DNA from: Pseudomonas panipatensis
GTDB taxonomy: Bacteria; Pseudomonadota; Gammaproteobacteria; Pseudomonadales; Pseudomonadaceae
DNA: 64,000 nucleotides
Assembly: GCF_900099785.1 (NCBI RefSeq)
Contig: NZ_FNDS01000005.1
Span: 310,001-374,000 of the forward strand
Direction of reading: 5' to 3'
Shown piece by piece: positions 34,392-42,899 of this stretch; positions within the stretch are counted from its first letter, which is position 1, and every line of letters begins with the position of its first letter. The translations under genes and the position numbers were made by a program. The notes under the pieces are model-generated. The model was not told the DNA's origin. It worked only from the letters and a program-made list of their open reading frames with translations, and ran no database searches.

Positions 34392-36698
34392 GTGCTTGAG
34401 AAAGTCATCAGCATCGAAAATATCGGTGTCATTAAAAGTGGTGTTCCGCGCCCGCTTACTCTTGAGAAGGTCACGCTTGTATACGCCGACAACGCACGCG
34501 GCAAGTCAACCCTGGCTGCCTTGCTAAGTGCGTGTGCAGCGGCGAACGTACCCGAGCTGATCAAGCGCAAGACGGTTGGCGCCCAGAGCGACCAAAAGGT
34601 CTTACTGCGATTCAAGGCCCCCGCAGGCGACTTCAATGCCCAGTTCGATGGCAAGGTCTGGGCCGGCCAGCAGCCAAACTTGCACGTTTTCAACCAAGAT
34701 TTCGTTGAACGTAACGTCTACACCAGCTCCGGCGTGACGCCCGATCAGCGTGCATCACTGTTGGAACTTGCACTTGGTGATGCAGCGGTCGCCGCCCAAG
34801 CCGAGTTCTCCAAGCAGAGCGAGCTGCAGCGTACTAAGGCAGGAGCGGTTCGGGAGGCTGAAGGAGCCCTGACCGGCTACCGCGGTGACCTGACTGTGGA
34901 TCGCTTCATAGCGCTGCCTGAGGCACCTAATGCTGACGACGAAATTCAGGCCCTGGACAAGCAGATTGCGGACGCACAGGGAATTGCAGCCATCCTTGCC
35001 AAGCCGAACTTCAAAAAGCTGACTGCCCCCACTTTCGACTTGGCAAAGTTCAAGGCCATCGCGGGCAGCGAGTTCGAGCAAGTGCAAGACGGCGCGGAAG
35101 CGCTAGTCAAGAAGCACTTCGAGGCTCACCTTGGGGCGGAGACAGAGCGCTGGGTCTCCACCGGCCTGCATCACAAGCCTGAGCAAGATTGCCCTTTTTG
35201 TGGCCAGAAAACTGGAGGACTGGCACTAATTCAGGCCTACAAGGCCTACTTCAACCAAGCATACAAGGACCACCTGGCTGATATCGAGTCCCTGAAAGAC
35301 CTGGTGATACGGGACATTTCTGTGGCCTCTATCTCAAGCTGGGCAGGCATCCAAGCCTTCAATGAAGGCGCCGCAGGTAACTGGAATGGATTCATTGAGT
35401 TCACTCTGCCGGCCATCGACATCGTCGCAGCGGAGAGGGGCATTCAAGAGGCCCAGCAGTCCCTGATTAAACTGGCTGAGCACAAGAAGGCATTCCCTCT
35501 AATAGCCATTGAAAGTGGGGCTGTGAGCGAGATTGAAGCCAGTCTGGGCCCCGTCAACGCGTTGGTGACCGCCTTCAACGCCGAAATCGACGCTATCAAC
35601 GAGAAAATTGTCGCTCACAAGAAGACCTTGGCAGCAGCTGACGTGCAGGCGCTTAATGCAAGCCGAGCGACCATGAGGTTACAGAAAGTCCGCCACGACC
35701 CGAAGGTTAAGGCTCTGGTGGCTGTAGTGACGACCGCGCGGAGCGAGCATAAGAATGCGGAGAAGGCCAAGAACGACGCTAAGGCCACTCTCGATGGCTT
35801 GATGGCCAATCTGCTGACTACCTTTCAGACAGCTATCAACGGTTGGCTGAGTCGCTTTGGTGCGCCTTTCAGTATCGAGAAACTCACGACCTCCTACGCA
35901 GGTGGGGACCCACGCGGGCACTACGTCATCAACGTGCGAGGCGCGAAGGTCAACGTCGGCCCAGGTGCGGCCGGCGAACTTTCTTTTCATGCAGCCCTCA
36001 GCGAAGGAGACAAGCGCACCCTAGCGTTCGCCTTCTTCTTAGCTAGGCTGTTTGCCGATCCGAACCGGGCACTCGCTACGGTGGTGCTTGACGACGTGTT
36101 CACCAGCCTGGACCACCATCGCCGGCACAACACAGTAGAAGCGGCAGTAAAGATGGCCCAGGAGTGCGCCCAAGTAATCGTTCTGGGGCACGATGCTCAC
36201 TTCCTGCGTGAGCTGCGCAAGCGTGTTAAGCGCAAGAGTGTCGGGGAGACCCTGGAGCTTTGCCTGCATCGCGACGCCGACAACTATAGCTTGCTCACCG
36301 GCTTTGACTTGGACGAGTTTTGCGCTTCGGACTACTACAAGAACTACGTGTTGACCGAGAGTTTCCTTGCTGGGGCAGTGCCCCAGGAGAAACTCTTGGA
36401 TGTGGCAAAAGCCCTTCGTCCGCTGGTTGAAGGGCATCTGCACAAGTCGTTCCCCAAGCGTTTCAAGGACGGGCAGACAGTTGGACAAATGCTAGAGGTG
36501 GTGAAAAACGCCATTAGTCCCAATCCGTTGGTGGCTCTCCAGCCGCTGCATGGGGATCTTTGCGACTTCAATGACTTTGCTGCGTCCTTTCACCACGACA
36601 CCTCAGGTGGCCATCCGCGAGTAGACATCAATGACGCCGAGCTGCGGCAGTACGCCGAGGCTGCTTTGAAATTCATCCAGTCGCGTAAGCTACGGTAG
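34392..36698 (+). CDS. AAA_13 / RloC-like SMC-type ATPase with zinc hook, 768 aa
   Basis: ABC/SMC-type ATPase: Walker A YADNARGKST (Lys38), Q-loop region NQDFVERNVYTS, long coiled coils with CPFCG (Cys267/270) as a possible zinc hook, signature ALSEGDKRTLAFAFFLARLF at about 540, and Walker B VVLDDVFTSLDHHRR. This is the plan of PrrC/RloC anticodon nucleases and related AAA_13 proteins. The C-terminus (LHGDLCDFNDFAASFHHDTS) has His residues but no clear match to the PrrC Arg-Glu-His triad, so the effector activity is unknown. GTG start at 34392 with AGGGG upstream. Confidence 0.78.
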   Translation: MLEKVISIENIGVIKSGVPRPLTLEKVTLVYADNARGKSTLAALLSACAAANVPELIKRKTVGAQSDQKVLLRFKAPAGDFNAQFDGKVWAGQQPNLHVFNQDFVERNVYTSSGVTPDQRASLLELALGDAAVAAQAEFSKQSELQRTKAGAVREAEGALTGYRGDLTVDRFIALPEAPNADDEIQALDKQIADAQGIAAILAKPNFKKLTAPTFDLAKFKAIAGSEFEQVQDGAEALVKKHFEAHLGAETERWVSTGLHHKPEQDCPFCGQKTGGLALIQAYKAYFNQAYKDHLADIESLKDLVIRDISVASISSWAGIQAFNEGAAGNWNGFIEFTLPAIDIVAAERGIQEAQQSLIKLAEHKKAFPLIAIESGAVSEIEASLGPVNALVTAFNAEIDAINEKIVAHKKTLAAADVQALNASRATMRLQKVRHDPKVKALVAVVTTARSEHKNAEKAKNDAKATLDGLMANLLTTFQTAINGWLSRFGAPFSIEKLTTSYAGGDPRGHYVINVRGAKVNVGPGAAGELSFHAALSEGDKRTLAFAFFLARLFADPNRALATVVLDDVFTSLDHHRRHNTVEAAVKMAQECAQVIVLGHDAHFLRELRKRVKRKSVGETLELCLHRDADNYSLLTGFDLDEFCASDYYKNYVLTESFLAGAVPQEKLLDVAKALRPLVEGHLHKSFPKRFKDGQTVGQMLEVVKNAISPNPLVALQPLHGDLCDFNDFAASFHHDTSGGHPRVDINDAELRQYAEAALKFIQSRKLR

Positions 36699-36878
36699 GC
36701 CTCCGAGCTATTTGAAGAGTGCAGTGACACCCGGCAGTTGGCCAAATCCAACGCGCGGGTCAGATTTGGGGCGGATATCAGTGGACGTGGCCATGCCGAC
36801 ATCGCTGAAGGTGGACACAATTGCGACGGCGCCAAGCGCTGAGTCGTGGTCGGACAATGAATTGATGGAGGACGCGCT

Positions 36879-37211
36879 ATGCCAAAACCACTGAAGATTC
36901 TCCACCAGAGCTTTTCATCCCAGGCGGAAGCAGAAGAGTTTTTCTACGGCATTCGGGACAAGAACTTGATCAGTGGAGGGGATATCGCTGGTTCTGTTGA
37001 TTTCGACCTGCTGTGCGAGCTTTATGTCAAATACTGCGAATACACTGATTGGCCTCTGCCAGCAGACCCAGTTGCTTTTTATGCTCGGAATATCGCGCGT
37101 GGTGTTGGACCCAACGGCGGCACGACGCAGGGCTTTGTCGTCAAGTTCAACGATGGGAGCGAGCAGGAGTTTTCTGCGAAGAAAGCCATAAAGGCAGTGG
37201 CAAGCAGATGA
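36879..37211 (+). CDS. DUF3223-like small protein, 110 aa
   Basis: KILHQSFSSQAEAEEFFYGI at residues 6-25 and QGFVVKFNDGSEQEFSAKKA at about 84-103 match the two ends of the DUF3223 (DeCL/NERD C-terminal-like) fold, usually a small nucleic-acid or protein interaction domain linked to HNH genes. GGAGG precedes ATG. It is 180 bases downstream of the ATPase on the same strand and may be its partner. Confidence 0.6.
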   Translation: MPKPLKILHQSFSSQAEAEEFFYGIRDKNLISGGDIAGSVDFDLLCELYVKYCEYTDWPLPADPVAFYARNIARGVGPNGGTTQGFVVKFNDGSEQEFSAKKAIKAVASR

Positions 37212-37528
37212 GGCTTTGGCTCAGAGGGTTGGCGGGCGGCTGCTTTCGACGCCACTGGGCTGTCCGTCTCTGCTGGTGAAAGTGGGCGGATGACGCAGGG
37301 ATCTGAGCTGCTGCCGACATCCATCTGCTACAGATTTCGTGTAGCAACGCCTTAATTGGGCGTTTTCTTGGCTTTGTGCGAGCGAACCGAGACGGCACTG
37401 ACTTTTTCAACAGAATCAACCCAAAGCAGACATGCACCGACCGCATGGCGTCCGCCCTGAGTATGTCTGCGCACATCTTGGTAGACACAGCGCCGGCCGG
37501 CCAAGCTGCTAGTGTAGGAGCGTGCGGA
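37212..37528. other. Intergenic region between convergent genes
   Basis: 317 bases without a supported gene. It includes the hairpin at 37346-37368. Around 37400-37430 a CTTTTTCAACAGAATC-type string resembles scars left beside Pseudomonas transposons, but no ends or target duplication were found. Confidence 0.4.
37346..37368 (+). terminator. Probable terminator after the DUF3223-like gene
   Basis: AACGCC (37346-37351), 7-base loop, GGCGTT (37359-37364), followed by TTCTT. A short stem, 135 bases after the stop. Confidence 0.45.
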
Positions 37529-39394
37529 TTATGAGCCTGTTGCTAACAGACCAAAGCGCCCGTTGCCTTCAAGGCCAGTAAACGTCTCGATCCTGGCCAT
37601 ATCGCGGACGGCAGTTGGCGGGTCAGAGTTCTCAATTACGATGAACTGCACGTCGCTCTTCAGGCTGTGGAGGTGCTTGTAGAAGTGCTCGGCGAGGCTG
37701 GTCGCCTTGAGCACCTCCTCGTCTGCAGCTAGCTCGCCGTGCCTCGATGTCATCGGTTCGCGATAAGTCAGCAGCGGAGTGTCGAGGACAAGGAAGCCTG
37801 GATGTGGCAGTCCATTCTCAATGCAATAGACTAAGACGGCGACGTTAAAGGCGGCATGCAGAATCGCCCGCACGCCTTTTCCGTTGGCGGCACGGCGCTT
37901 GCCTGCGACGGTGATGTCGTTGGTTTTCCCGTCGAACTGTACCTTATCCGCATCGGGGAAGTGCCAAGCGGTGAGAACTGCCTTCACGGTCTCACCGAAC
38001 TTGAACAGGGTAGTTGAGTCTGGGCCTACCGGAGGTGCCTCGCCCTCGCGTTTGGTTGGTTCGGCATCGATCTCGGCCCGTCGGGCGACAAGCTTCGCCC
38101 GACGCAGGTAGAGGTCGAGGATTTTGCTGATTTCGACTCGCTTCGACGTGTACGCCTCATAGCTTGCTCGCAGTGAGGCTTCGTGCGGGCGTAGCGCCTC
38201 GATACTTACATCTAGTCTTTCAGTCTCGATCAAGAGCTGGACGATTGTCCGACGGAGGCCGCCGGCCTCAGCTTCGAGCGATGTAATGGTGTGCACCAAC
38301 TCGCGCTGCTCCCGCTCGATTTTGCGAGCCTCAGCGGCTGCGGCTTTGTGGGCCATCGCCATTTCTTCGGCCGCGCGATTATGCTTCTGTGCCTCGGGCG
38401 GGGCGCCGCACACAGCGCAATCCATGCCGGCCATCGCCACGAGTACGTAGCCGCCTTCCTCGATTGACTGCAGGCGCTCCAGGTCGGAGCTGTAGACTGC
38501 CTGCAGCTTGGCGAAGCGCTGCAGCGTAAGATCGAGTTCCCCCGCACGTTCCTGCAACTCGCGGCAGCGATCATTGTCACTCCGCCGTTCGATGATGAGG
38601 CTGTCCAATTCCTTCTGGGCATCCTGAAGCCGAGCGAACAGACCCTCGGCGCTTTGATCAAGCCGTTCGAGTTGTTCTTTGGTTTCCTTTTCCTCAGGCG
38701 GGTCCTCGCCGAGTTCGGCATCGAGCTGAGCGATCATTTCATCTATCAATTCGATCTTGGCCGCCTTGGCTACCTTTCGTTCCGATGATTTCGGGACTGT
38801 TACGGCGGCAGAGTCATCAATTCCGGTGAGGAGGAGCTTGAAGAGGTTCTGTTCGAACGTGCGCTCGGATGGTGTTCCCGAGGCAAGAACGGGACTCTTC
38901 TCGGCGATGATGTTTTCCTCGGACACCACAGCGTAGGGAGACAGGAGATAGATAGACAGATTGTCCTTCGCGCCGTTGCCATCGCGAACGATCTGCTTGC
39001 CGGCAAGCCCCATGGCGTCGAGCAGAAGGTGCGAGACGGTATCGGTGCGCTTGGAGTCGTGCTGTTGGCGTAGTGCCACGCCGTCGACGGCGTCGTCGCT
39101 TTTGACCAAGCCTTCATAGAGTTTGAAGTGGCCGCCCCGGGTAGCGCGATAGAGCGTGACGTCGCGATTGTTGGGCAGCGTCAGGCCCAGCCAAGCAGCG
39201 TCGTAAGCTACGATCTGCTCGGTCTCGGGTAGGCTCTTGGAAACACCGAGCATGAACAAAATGGCCTTCGAGCTGAAGGACTTACCGGTGTTCGAGGCAC
39301 CATAAACGATGTTGAGTCCATCCTCGAATTCAAGTTCGGCAGACTCAATGTTTGGCCCGGTGAATGTGAGGTGGCGCAGCCTGATACCTGTCAT
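37529..39394 (-). CDS. ABC-3C system SMC-like ATPase component
   Basis: A 621-aa ATPase with Walker A YGASNTGKSF (Lys38), central coiled coils (about 205-300 and 340-450), a CAVCG motif (Cys326/329) at the tip of the coils, and Walker B FLVLDTP (534-540). ATG 39394 overlaps the preceding stop (ATGA); a longer reading is not supported. Together with the two upstream genes it matches ABC-three-component (ABC-3C) conflict systems, where the SMC-like ATPase senses the invader and drives the effector. It is the last gene of the operon. Confidence 0.8.
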   Translation of the reverse strand: MTGIRLRHLTFTGPNIESAELEFEDGLNIVYGASNTGKSFSSKAILFMLGVSKSLPETEQIVAYDAAWLGLTLPNNRDVTLYRATRGGHFKLYEGLVKSDDAVDGVALRQQHDSKRTDTVSHLLLDAMGLAGKQIVRDGNGAKDNLSIYLLSPYAVVSEENIIAEKSPVLASGTPSERTFEQNLFKLLLTGIDDSAAVTVPKSSERKVAKAAKIELIDEMIAQLDAELGEDPPEEKETKEQLERLDQSAEGLFARLQDAQKELDSLIIERRSDNDRCRELQERAGELDLTLQRFAKLQAVYSSDLERLQSIEEGGYVLVAMAGMDCAVCGAPPEAQKHNRAAEEMAMAHKAAAAEARKIEREQRELVHTITSLEAEAGGLRRTIVQLLIETERLDVSIEALRPHEASLRASYEAYTSKRVEISKILDLYLRRAKLVARRAEIDAEPTKREGEAPPVGPDSTTLFKFGETVKAVLTAWHFPDADKVQFDGKTNDITVAGKRRAANGKGVRAILHAAFNVAVLVYCIENGLPHPGFLVLDTPLLTYREPMTSRHGELAADEEVLKATSLAEHFYKHLHSLKSDVQFIVIENSDPPTAVRDMARIETFTGLEGNGRFGLLATGS

Positions 39395-39894
39395 TTCGAC
39401 GTCTCGTCGGCTCGAAATTCGGCAGTCCACCGTCCGATCCGGCTTTCAATTAGTGCCCGCATCTCGGTGGTCTTCAGCCCAGCAAAGTGGTTTGCTATCC
39501 ACTTGGCTCGCTGCTTGAGGGCGAGTGAATAGGGCGCCTGCAGCAGGTCGAGATAGCTCGGTGCTTCCTCGCTGGCACAGAACTCGATACCGGCCTCAGT
39601 CTCAAAGACCTCGACGAGGTGTACCTGCTGCATCATGCGCAGGCTTCGCTCAACCAACTGGCGACGAACGAGGAGCTCGCCGGCGCGATTGGGCAGGTCG
39701 GGATGAAGGCTCTCGGGCACATCCTGACCATCGAGGTCGCCGGTATGGACGACAAGGTGGTCGAGCCAGGTCATCTCAATAAGATCACAGTGGCGTGGGT
39801 AGAAGGCCTCTAGCACCACCAGTGCCCGGATCCCTGTCTCGAGCGTACTGTTGAAAGGGTGTCCATCCGAAACCTTGCCTTCTAGCGATACCAT
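39391..39894 (-). CDS. ABC-3C middle component
   Basis: A 167-aa protein between the effector and ATPase genes, overlapping the former by 13 bases and the latter by 4. TLETGIRALVVLEAFYPRHC then DLIEMTWLDHLVVHTGDLDG is characteristic of ABC-3C middle component 2 proteins, with LHPDLPNRAGELLVRRQLVE following. It has a winged-helix-like fold in the second half (SLRMMQQVHLVEVFETEAGI). It is thought to bridge ATPase and effector. AAGGACGCCTGCC precedes ATG. Confidence 0.78.
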   Translation of the reverse strand: MVSLEGKVSDGHPFNSTLETGIRALVVLEAFYPRHCDLIEMTWLDHLVVHTGDLDGQDVPESLHPDLPNRAGELLVRRQLVERSLRMMQQVHLVEVFETEAGIEFCASEEAPSYLDLLQAPYSLALKQRAKWIANHFAGLKTTEMRALIESRIGRWTAEFRADETSK

Positions 39895-40883
39895 GGCAGG
39901 CGTCCTTCGTTTGCGAACTGATGGCAGGTCCCCTGCTTGACCTGTGGCCCCGCATGCTTACCGAGTATGCCGGACGGTTGGAGGATGGCCGCTTGCCGCA
40001 TTACTTGGCTGAGCCTTGCAAGGCCGTTTACATGATCGTCGTTATGGATTTCGACGACACCATGGTAGATCTCATCCTTGAAAGCGACCAAGTAGTCCTC
40101 CGGCGTGGAATCGCGGTAGAACCGATCGAAGGCTACCGAGTCGAAAAAACGGGTTCGTTGGTCGCGCAGATGCGTACTGAAATCCGGATTGGCCAGGGCT
40201 GTTGCAGCGTTAGGGTAAGTTCCGGGCCCTTTTTCCTCGTAAAGCTTGAGTAGCTGGCTGATATAGGCGGACTCGCTAGCCTGAATCTCGACTGGGACGA
40301 CGCCTCGGGGTGAGGGACCAGGATCTTCGCCAAACCACTTGACAAGTGCGGGTTTGCACGCGGGATCGTCTACGAGCCGCGCCGCGTCAAGCCAATGGAT
40401 TTGGGTAAAGTCGAAGGCTTGAATTTTCGCCTCTATCTTGGCTGTGAGCAGGATGGTCTTTTTTTCGACGAGCCGCCCGGCGATGTCAGTGTCCCATCGG
40501 TCGAGGAAGGCCTGCCTGAATCGCTCCGGGTGCGCAATGAATTGCTGCACGGCGCGGGCAACGCCGCACGGTGCTACAAAGGTGTAGGAATGCGGCAATG
40601 TGTACGCGCCGTCCGCCGAGTGCATGAAGATCTTGCCGAGCTCGACGAAGGTGGATGTTTCGGACAGCACTTTGCTGAGTTGCTTGCACTGGAAGTTGTC
40701 CCAAGGACCCTCCATGCGCTTGTTCGTCACGTAACCAGTAACGTCACGGCCCATATCACCAGTGCCGCGCCATAGTTCGTGGCTGTGGTAGTCTTTGCAA
40801 CGCTGAGCTAGCCAGTCATTAACAAAGTCTTCGAGGCGGTCCGCGGGAAGTGCGCGGATCAAGATAGCGTGGTTGATGCGCAA
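39882..40883 (-). CDS. ABC-3C effector with Mrr-like REase domain
   Basis: A 333-aa protein. The N-terminal about 100 residues resemble a restriction endonuclease-like fold: LWRGTGDMGRDVTGYV (Asp47) then WDNFQCKQLSKVL (Gln65-Cys-Lys67), the D...QxK pattern of Mrr-type nucleases. The C-terminal region (about 240-310, RFFDSVAFDRFYRDSTPEDY) would be the ABC-3C-specific domain that docks on the ATPase. The likely start is TTG at 40883, with GGGGGTGAT upstream. First gene of the three-gene system. DNA cleavage is inferred. Confidence 0.72.
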   Translation of the reverse strand: MRINHAILIRALPADRLEDFVNDWLAQRCKDYHSHELWRGTGDMGRDVTGYVTNKRMEGPWDNFQCKQLSKVLSETSTFVELGKIFMHSADGAYTLPHSYTFVAPCGVARAVQQFIAHPERFRQAFLDRWDTDIAGRLVEKKTILLTAKIEAKIQAFDFTQIHWLDAARLVDDPACKPALVKWFGEDPGPSPRGVVPVEIQASESAYISQLLKLYEEKGPGTYPNAATALANPDFSTHLRDQRTRFFDSVAFDRFYRDSTPEDYLVAFKDEIYHGVVEIHNDDHVNGLARLSQVMRQAAILQPSGILGKHAGPQVKQGTCHQFANEGRLPWYR

Positions 40884-41025
40884 AGATCACCCCCAGATCG
40901 CAGGTCCGCATTATGCGGTTCCATTGCAAACGGGGGCAATGATTGGTGTGCTCGCTACCGCCCCTTCTAGACCATTGTGCCTATCAAGGACAAATGTCCT
41001 CATCTGGCCGGCAGAAAACCATTGA

Positions 41026-42282
41026 TCAGCGAAGCGACACGACTTTCCTGTCCCGATTTTCCTTGATAGCTGACACCGATAGATTGCCGGTAGCTGCTTC
41101 CTGAATGTGCTCGCTCCACCAGGTCATCATTGGGCGTCGGCGTTCGATATAGTCCGCCCGGTTGTAAGCGCTGCGAACCTCATCCTTGTCAACGTGGGCA
41201 AGCGCTACCTCGATCAATTCAGGATCCCAGCCGTGTTCGTTGAGGATGGTGCTCGCCATTGAGCGCATGCCATGGCTGACCAGGCGCCCTTCAAAGCCCA
41301 TGCGCTTCAGCGCCATGTTAGCGGTCTGGCTGTTGCAGTGTGTGCGAGGATTCCGGTCTGCGGGGAACACATACTCGCGATGTCCACTGTAGGGCTTGAT
41401 TGCTTCCAGGAGCGCGAGAGCCTGCTCTGTGAGCGGGACGATATGCGTACGGCGTTTCTTCATGCGCTCAGCGGGAATCGTCCAAATCTTCTTCTCGATG
41501 TCGATGTCCGCCCAGCGTGTGGTTGCCGCCTCCGCTGGCCGGGTCATGGTGTGAAGTTGCCATTCGATCAGGCAGCGAGTGGTCCTTTTGATGCTGGCAT
41601 TGGCGATCGCCACCATGAGCTCTTTCAGTTCATCAGGGGGAAGCGCCGCCATGTTTTTTTTCTTCGGCTTCTTGAAGACGGAACGGATCCCGCTGAGCGG
41701 GTTCGCGTGAATTAGTCCCGAGTTGACCCCGTAAGTCATGATCTCGTTGAGCCGCTGCGTCAGCCGTTTAACGGTCTCAAGGCTGCCCTTGGTTTCGAGC
41801 GGCCGGAGCAGGTTGATGACCTGCGGTGCATTGATGGCGGAGATTGGGGTGGTGCCTAGGTCCGGGAAGATGTGCAGGGTTAGGGAGCGCCAGATGTCCT
41901 CGGCGTAGGCCTTCGTCACCGAGTCCTTTTTCAACTCATACCAAGCCGTCGCGATATTTTGGAAGGTGTGCTCGGTGGCGGCTTTTTTCGCCTGCCGTTC
42001 AGCGTTGCGCTGTTCCTTTGGATCTATCCCTTGAGCGACAAGCTCCCTTGCTTCCACGGTTCGCTTGCGTGCTTGAGCCAGGCTCACCTCTGGGAAGGTA
42101 CCTAGCCCCATGTTGATCCGCTTCTTCGTTACGGGATGGATATAGTTGAAGTTCCACAGCTTAGAGCCATTGATTCTCACTCGCATCTGAAGCCCGTTGC
42201 CATCAGTCAACGTATAGTCCTTTTCCTTAGGCTTGGCAGCTTTGACTTTGAGGTCTGAAAGGCGCGTGGCTTGGGCACCCAT
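41026..42282 (-). CDS. int: P4-type tyrosine integrase of the island
   Basis: A 418-aa integrase with an N-terminal DUF4102 arm-binding domain (LTDGNGLQMRVRINGSKLW, about 25-43) and a core-binding domain (about 105-200). Catalytic residues are visible: Arg248 in MTRPAE, His337/Arg340 in SHGMRS, His363 in LAHVD and Tyr373 in AYNR. ATG 42282 gives the standard length; the frame is open further upstream but that reading runs into the att arm repeats. It lies 180 bases from ssrA and would insert the island at the tmRNA 3' end. Confidence 0.93.
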   Translation of the reverse strand: MGAQATRLSDLKVKAAKPKEKDYTLTDGNGLQMRVRINGSKLWNFNYIHPVTKKRINMGLGTFPEVSLAQARKRTVEARELVAQGIDPKEQRNAERQAKKAATEHTFQNIATAWYELKKDSVTKAYAEDIWRSLTLHIFPDLGTTPISAINAPQVINLLRPLETKGSLETVKRLTQRLNEIMTYGVNSGLIHANPLSGIRSVFKKPKKKNMAALPPDELKELMVAIANASIKRTTRCLIEWQLHTMTRPAEAATTRWADIDIEKKIWTIPAERMKKRRTHIVPLTEQALALLEAIKPYSGHREYVFPADRNPRTHCNSQTANMALKRMGFEGRLVSHGMRSMASTILNEHGWDPELIEVALAHVDKDEVRSAYNRADYIERRRPMMTWWSEHIQEAATGNLSVSAIKENRDRKVVSLR

Positions 42283-42304
42283 GATGTATTCCAGAGCTGT
42301 TTGT

Positions 42305-42353
42305 GTATTCCAAAAAATATCAGCAGAGCGCTTGGAATACCACGTGGAATACA
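42305..42353. repeat. Integrase arm-type repeats at the right end
   Basis: GGAATACC (42334-42341) and GGAATACA (42346-42353), 12 bases apart as at 10420-10439, plus an inverted GTATTCC at 42305-42311. They lie between int and the att core. Confidence 0.55.
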
Positions 42354-42430
42354 CGAAGACGTAGATGTTGCTGGACGCTATCGGATCGTGATGATGCTGA
42401 AAGCCCCGTATTTACTGGGTTTCAGGCACA

Positions 42431-42455
42431 AAAAAAGACGTCCGAGGACGTCTTT
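42431..42455 (-). terminator. ssrA terminator supplied from the island side
   Basis: AAAGACGTCC (42434-42443), GA loop, GGACGTCTTT (42446-42455), then a run of T on the minus strand. It is just outside the tmRNA 3' end and thus on the island side of the att core. Confidence 0.8.
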
Positions 42456-42459
42456 AGAT

Positions 42460-42489
42460 GGTTATTTGGTGGAGCCGGGGGGATTTGAA
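42460..42489. other. Right attachment site (attR) within ssrA 3' end
   Basis: GGTTATTTGGTGGAGCCGGG and GGGATTTGAA span the 3' end of tmRNA (T arm and CCA). It is a direct, diverged repeat of 10337-10366. Insertion keeps a full-length ssrA. Confidence 0.7.
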
Positions 42490-42823
42490 CCCCCGTCCGC
42501 CAGCTCTCCGCTATTGGTTCTACATGCTTAGCCGTCTCTACTGAGTTAACTCCGCGCCGCCCGAGTGGCAGGGTGCTTGGAGCGAGCTGTATGAGTTTTA
42601 GCCGTTACGTCTACAGCGAACTTGGCGGCGATCCCGTTCTATATGACTGACCAAATCTTCGGGTTTACAGGCATCCCCTAGGGTCAGCTGGCGCCCTTAG
42701 GCGGCCAGAGCGTAGTTGTCGTCGTTGGCAACTATGAAAGTGTGGCAGCGGATTTACGAGAACTGTCACCTACTCGGCATGCCCCTCAAGTTTCGTTACC
42801 GGCGTCGAATCCTAATCGGCCCC
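42467..42823 (-). ncRNA. ssrA: tmRNA (transfer-messenger RNA)
   Basis: 357-nt RNA. The 5' end GGGGCCGATTAGGATTCGAC and the 3' end CCGGCTCCACCA pair as the tRNA-like acceptor stem; a T arm with TTCAAAT precedes the 3' end. The tag reading frame at 42697-42729 encodes ANDDNYALAA then TAA, the Pseudomonas proteolysis tag. It rescues stalled ribosomes with SmpB, whose gene lies at 57581-58060. The gene is intact despite the adjacent island. Confidence 0.97.
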
Positions 42824-42899
42824 AGAAACCTGTGAAGGTCGGGGCCGATTCTACGGGAAAGCCGCTCCAAGGTCCAATCGGAGCGGCGGGTGGTGCGTT

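Noticed and set aside
37395-37440. String resembling a transposon end or scar
   Set aside because: No matching inverted repeat, transposase or target duplication nearby.
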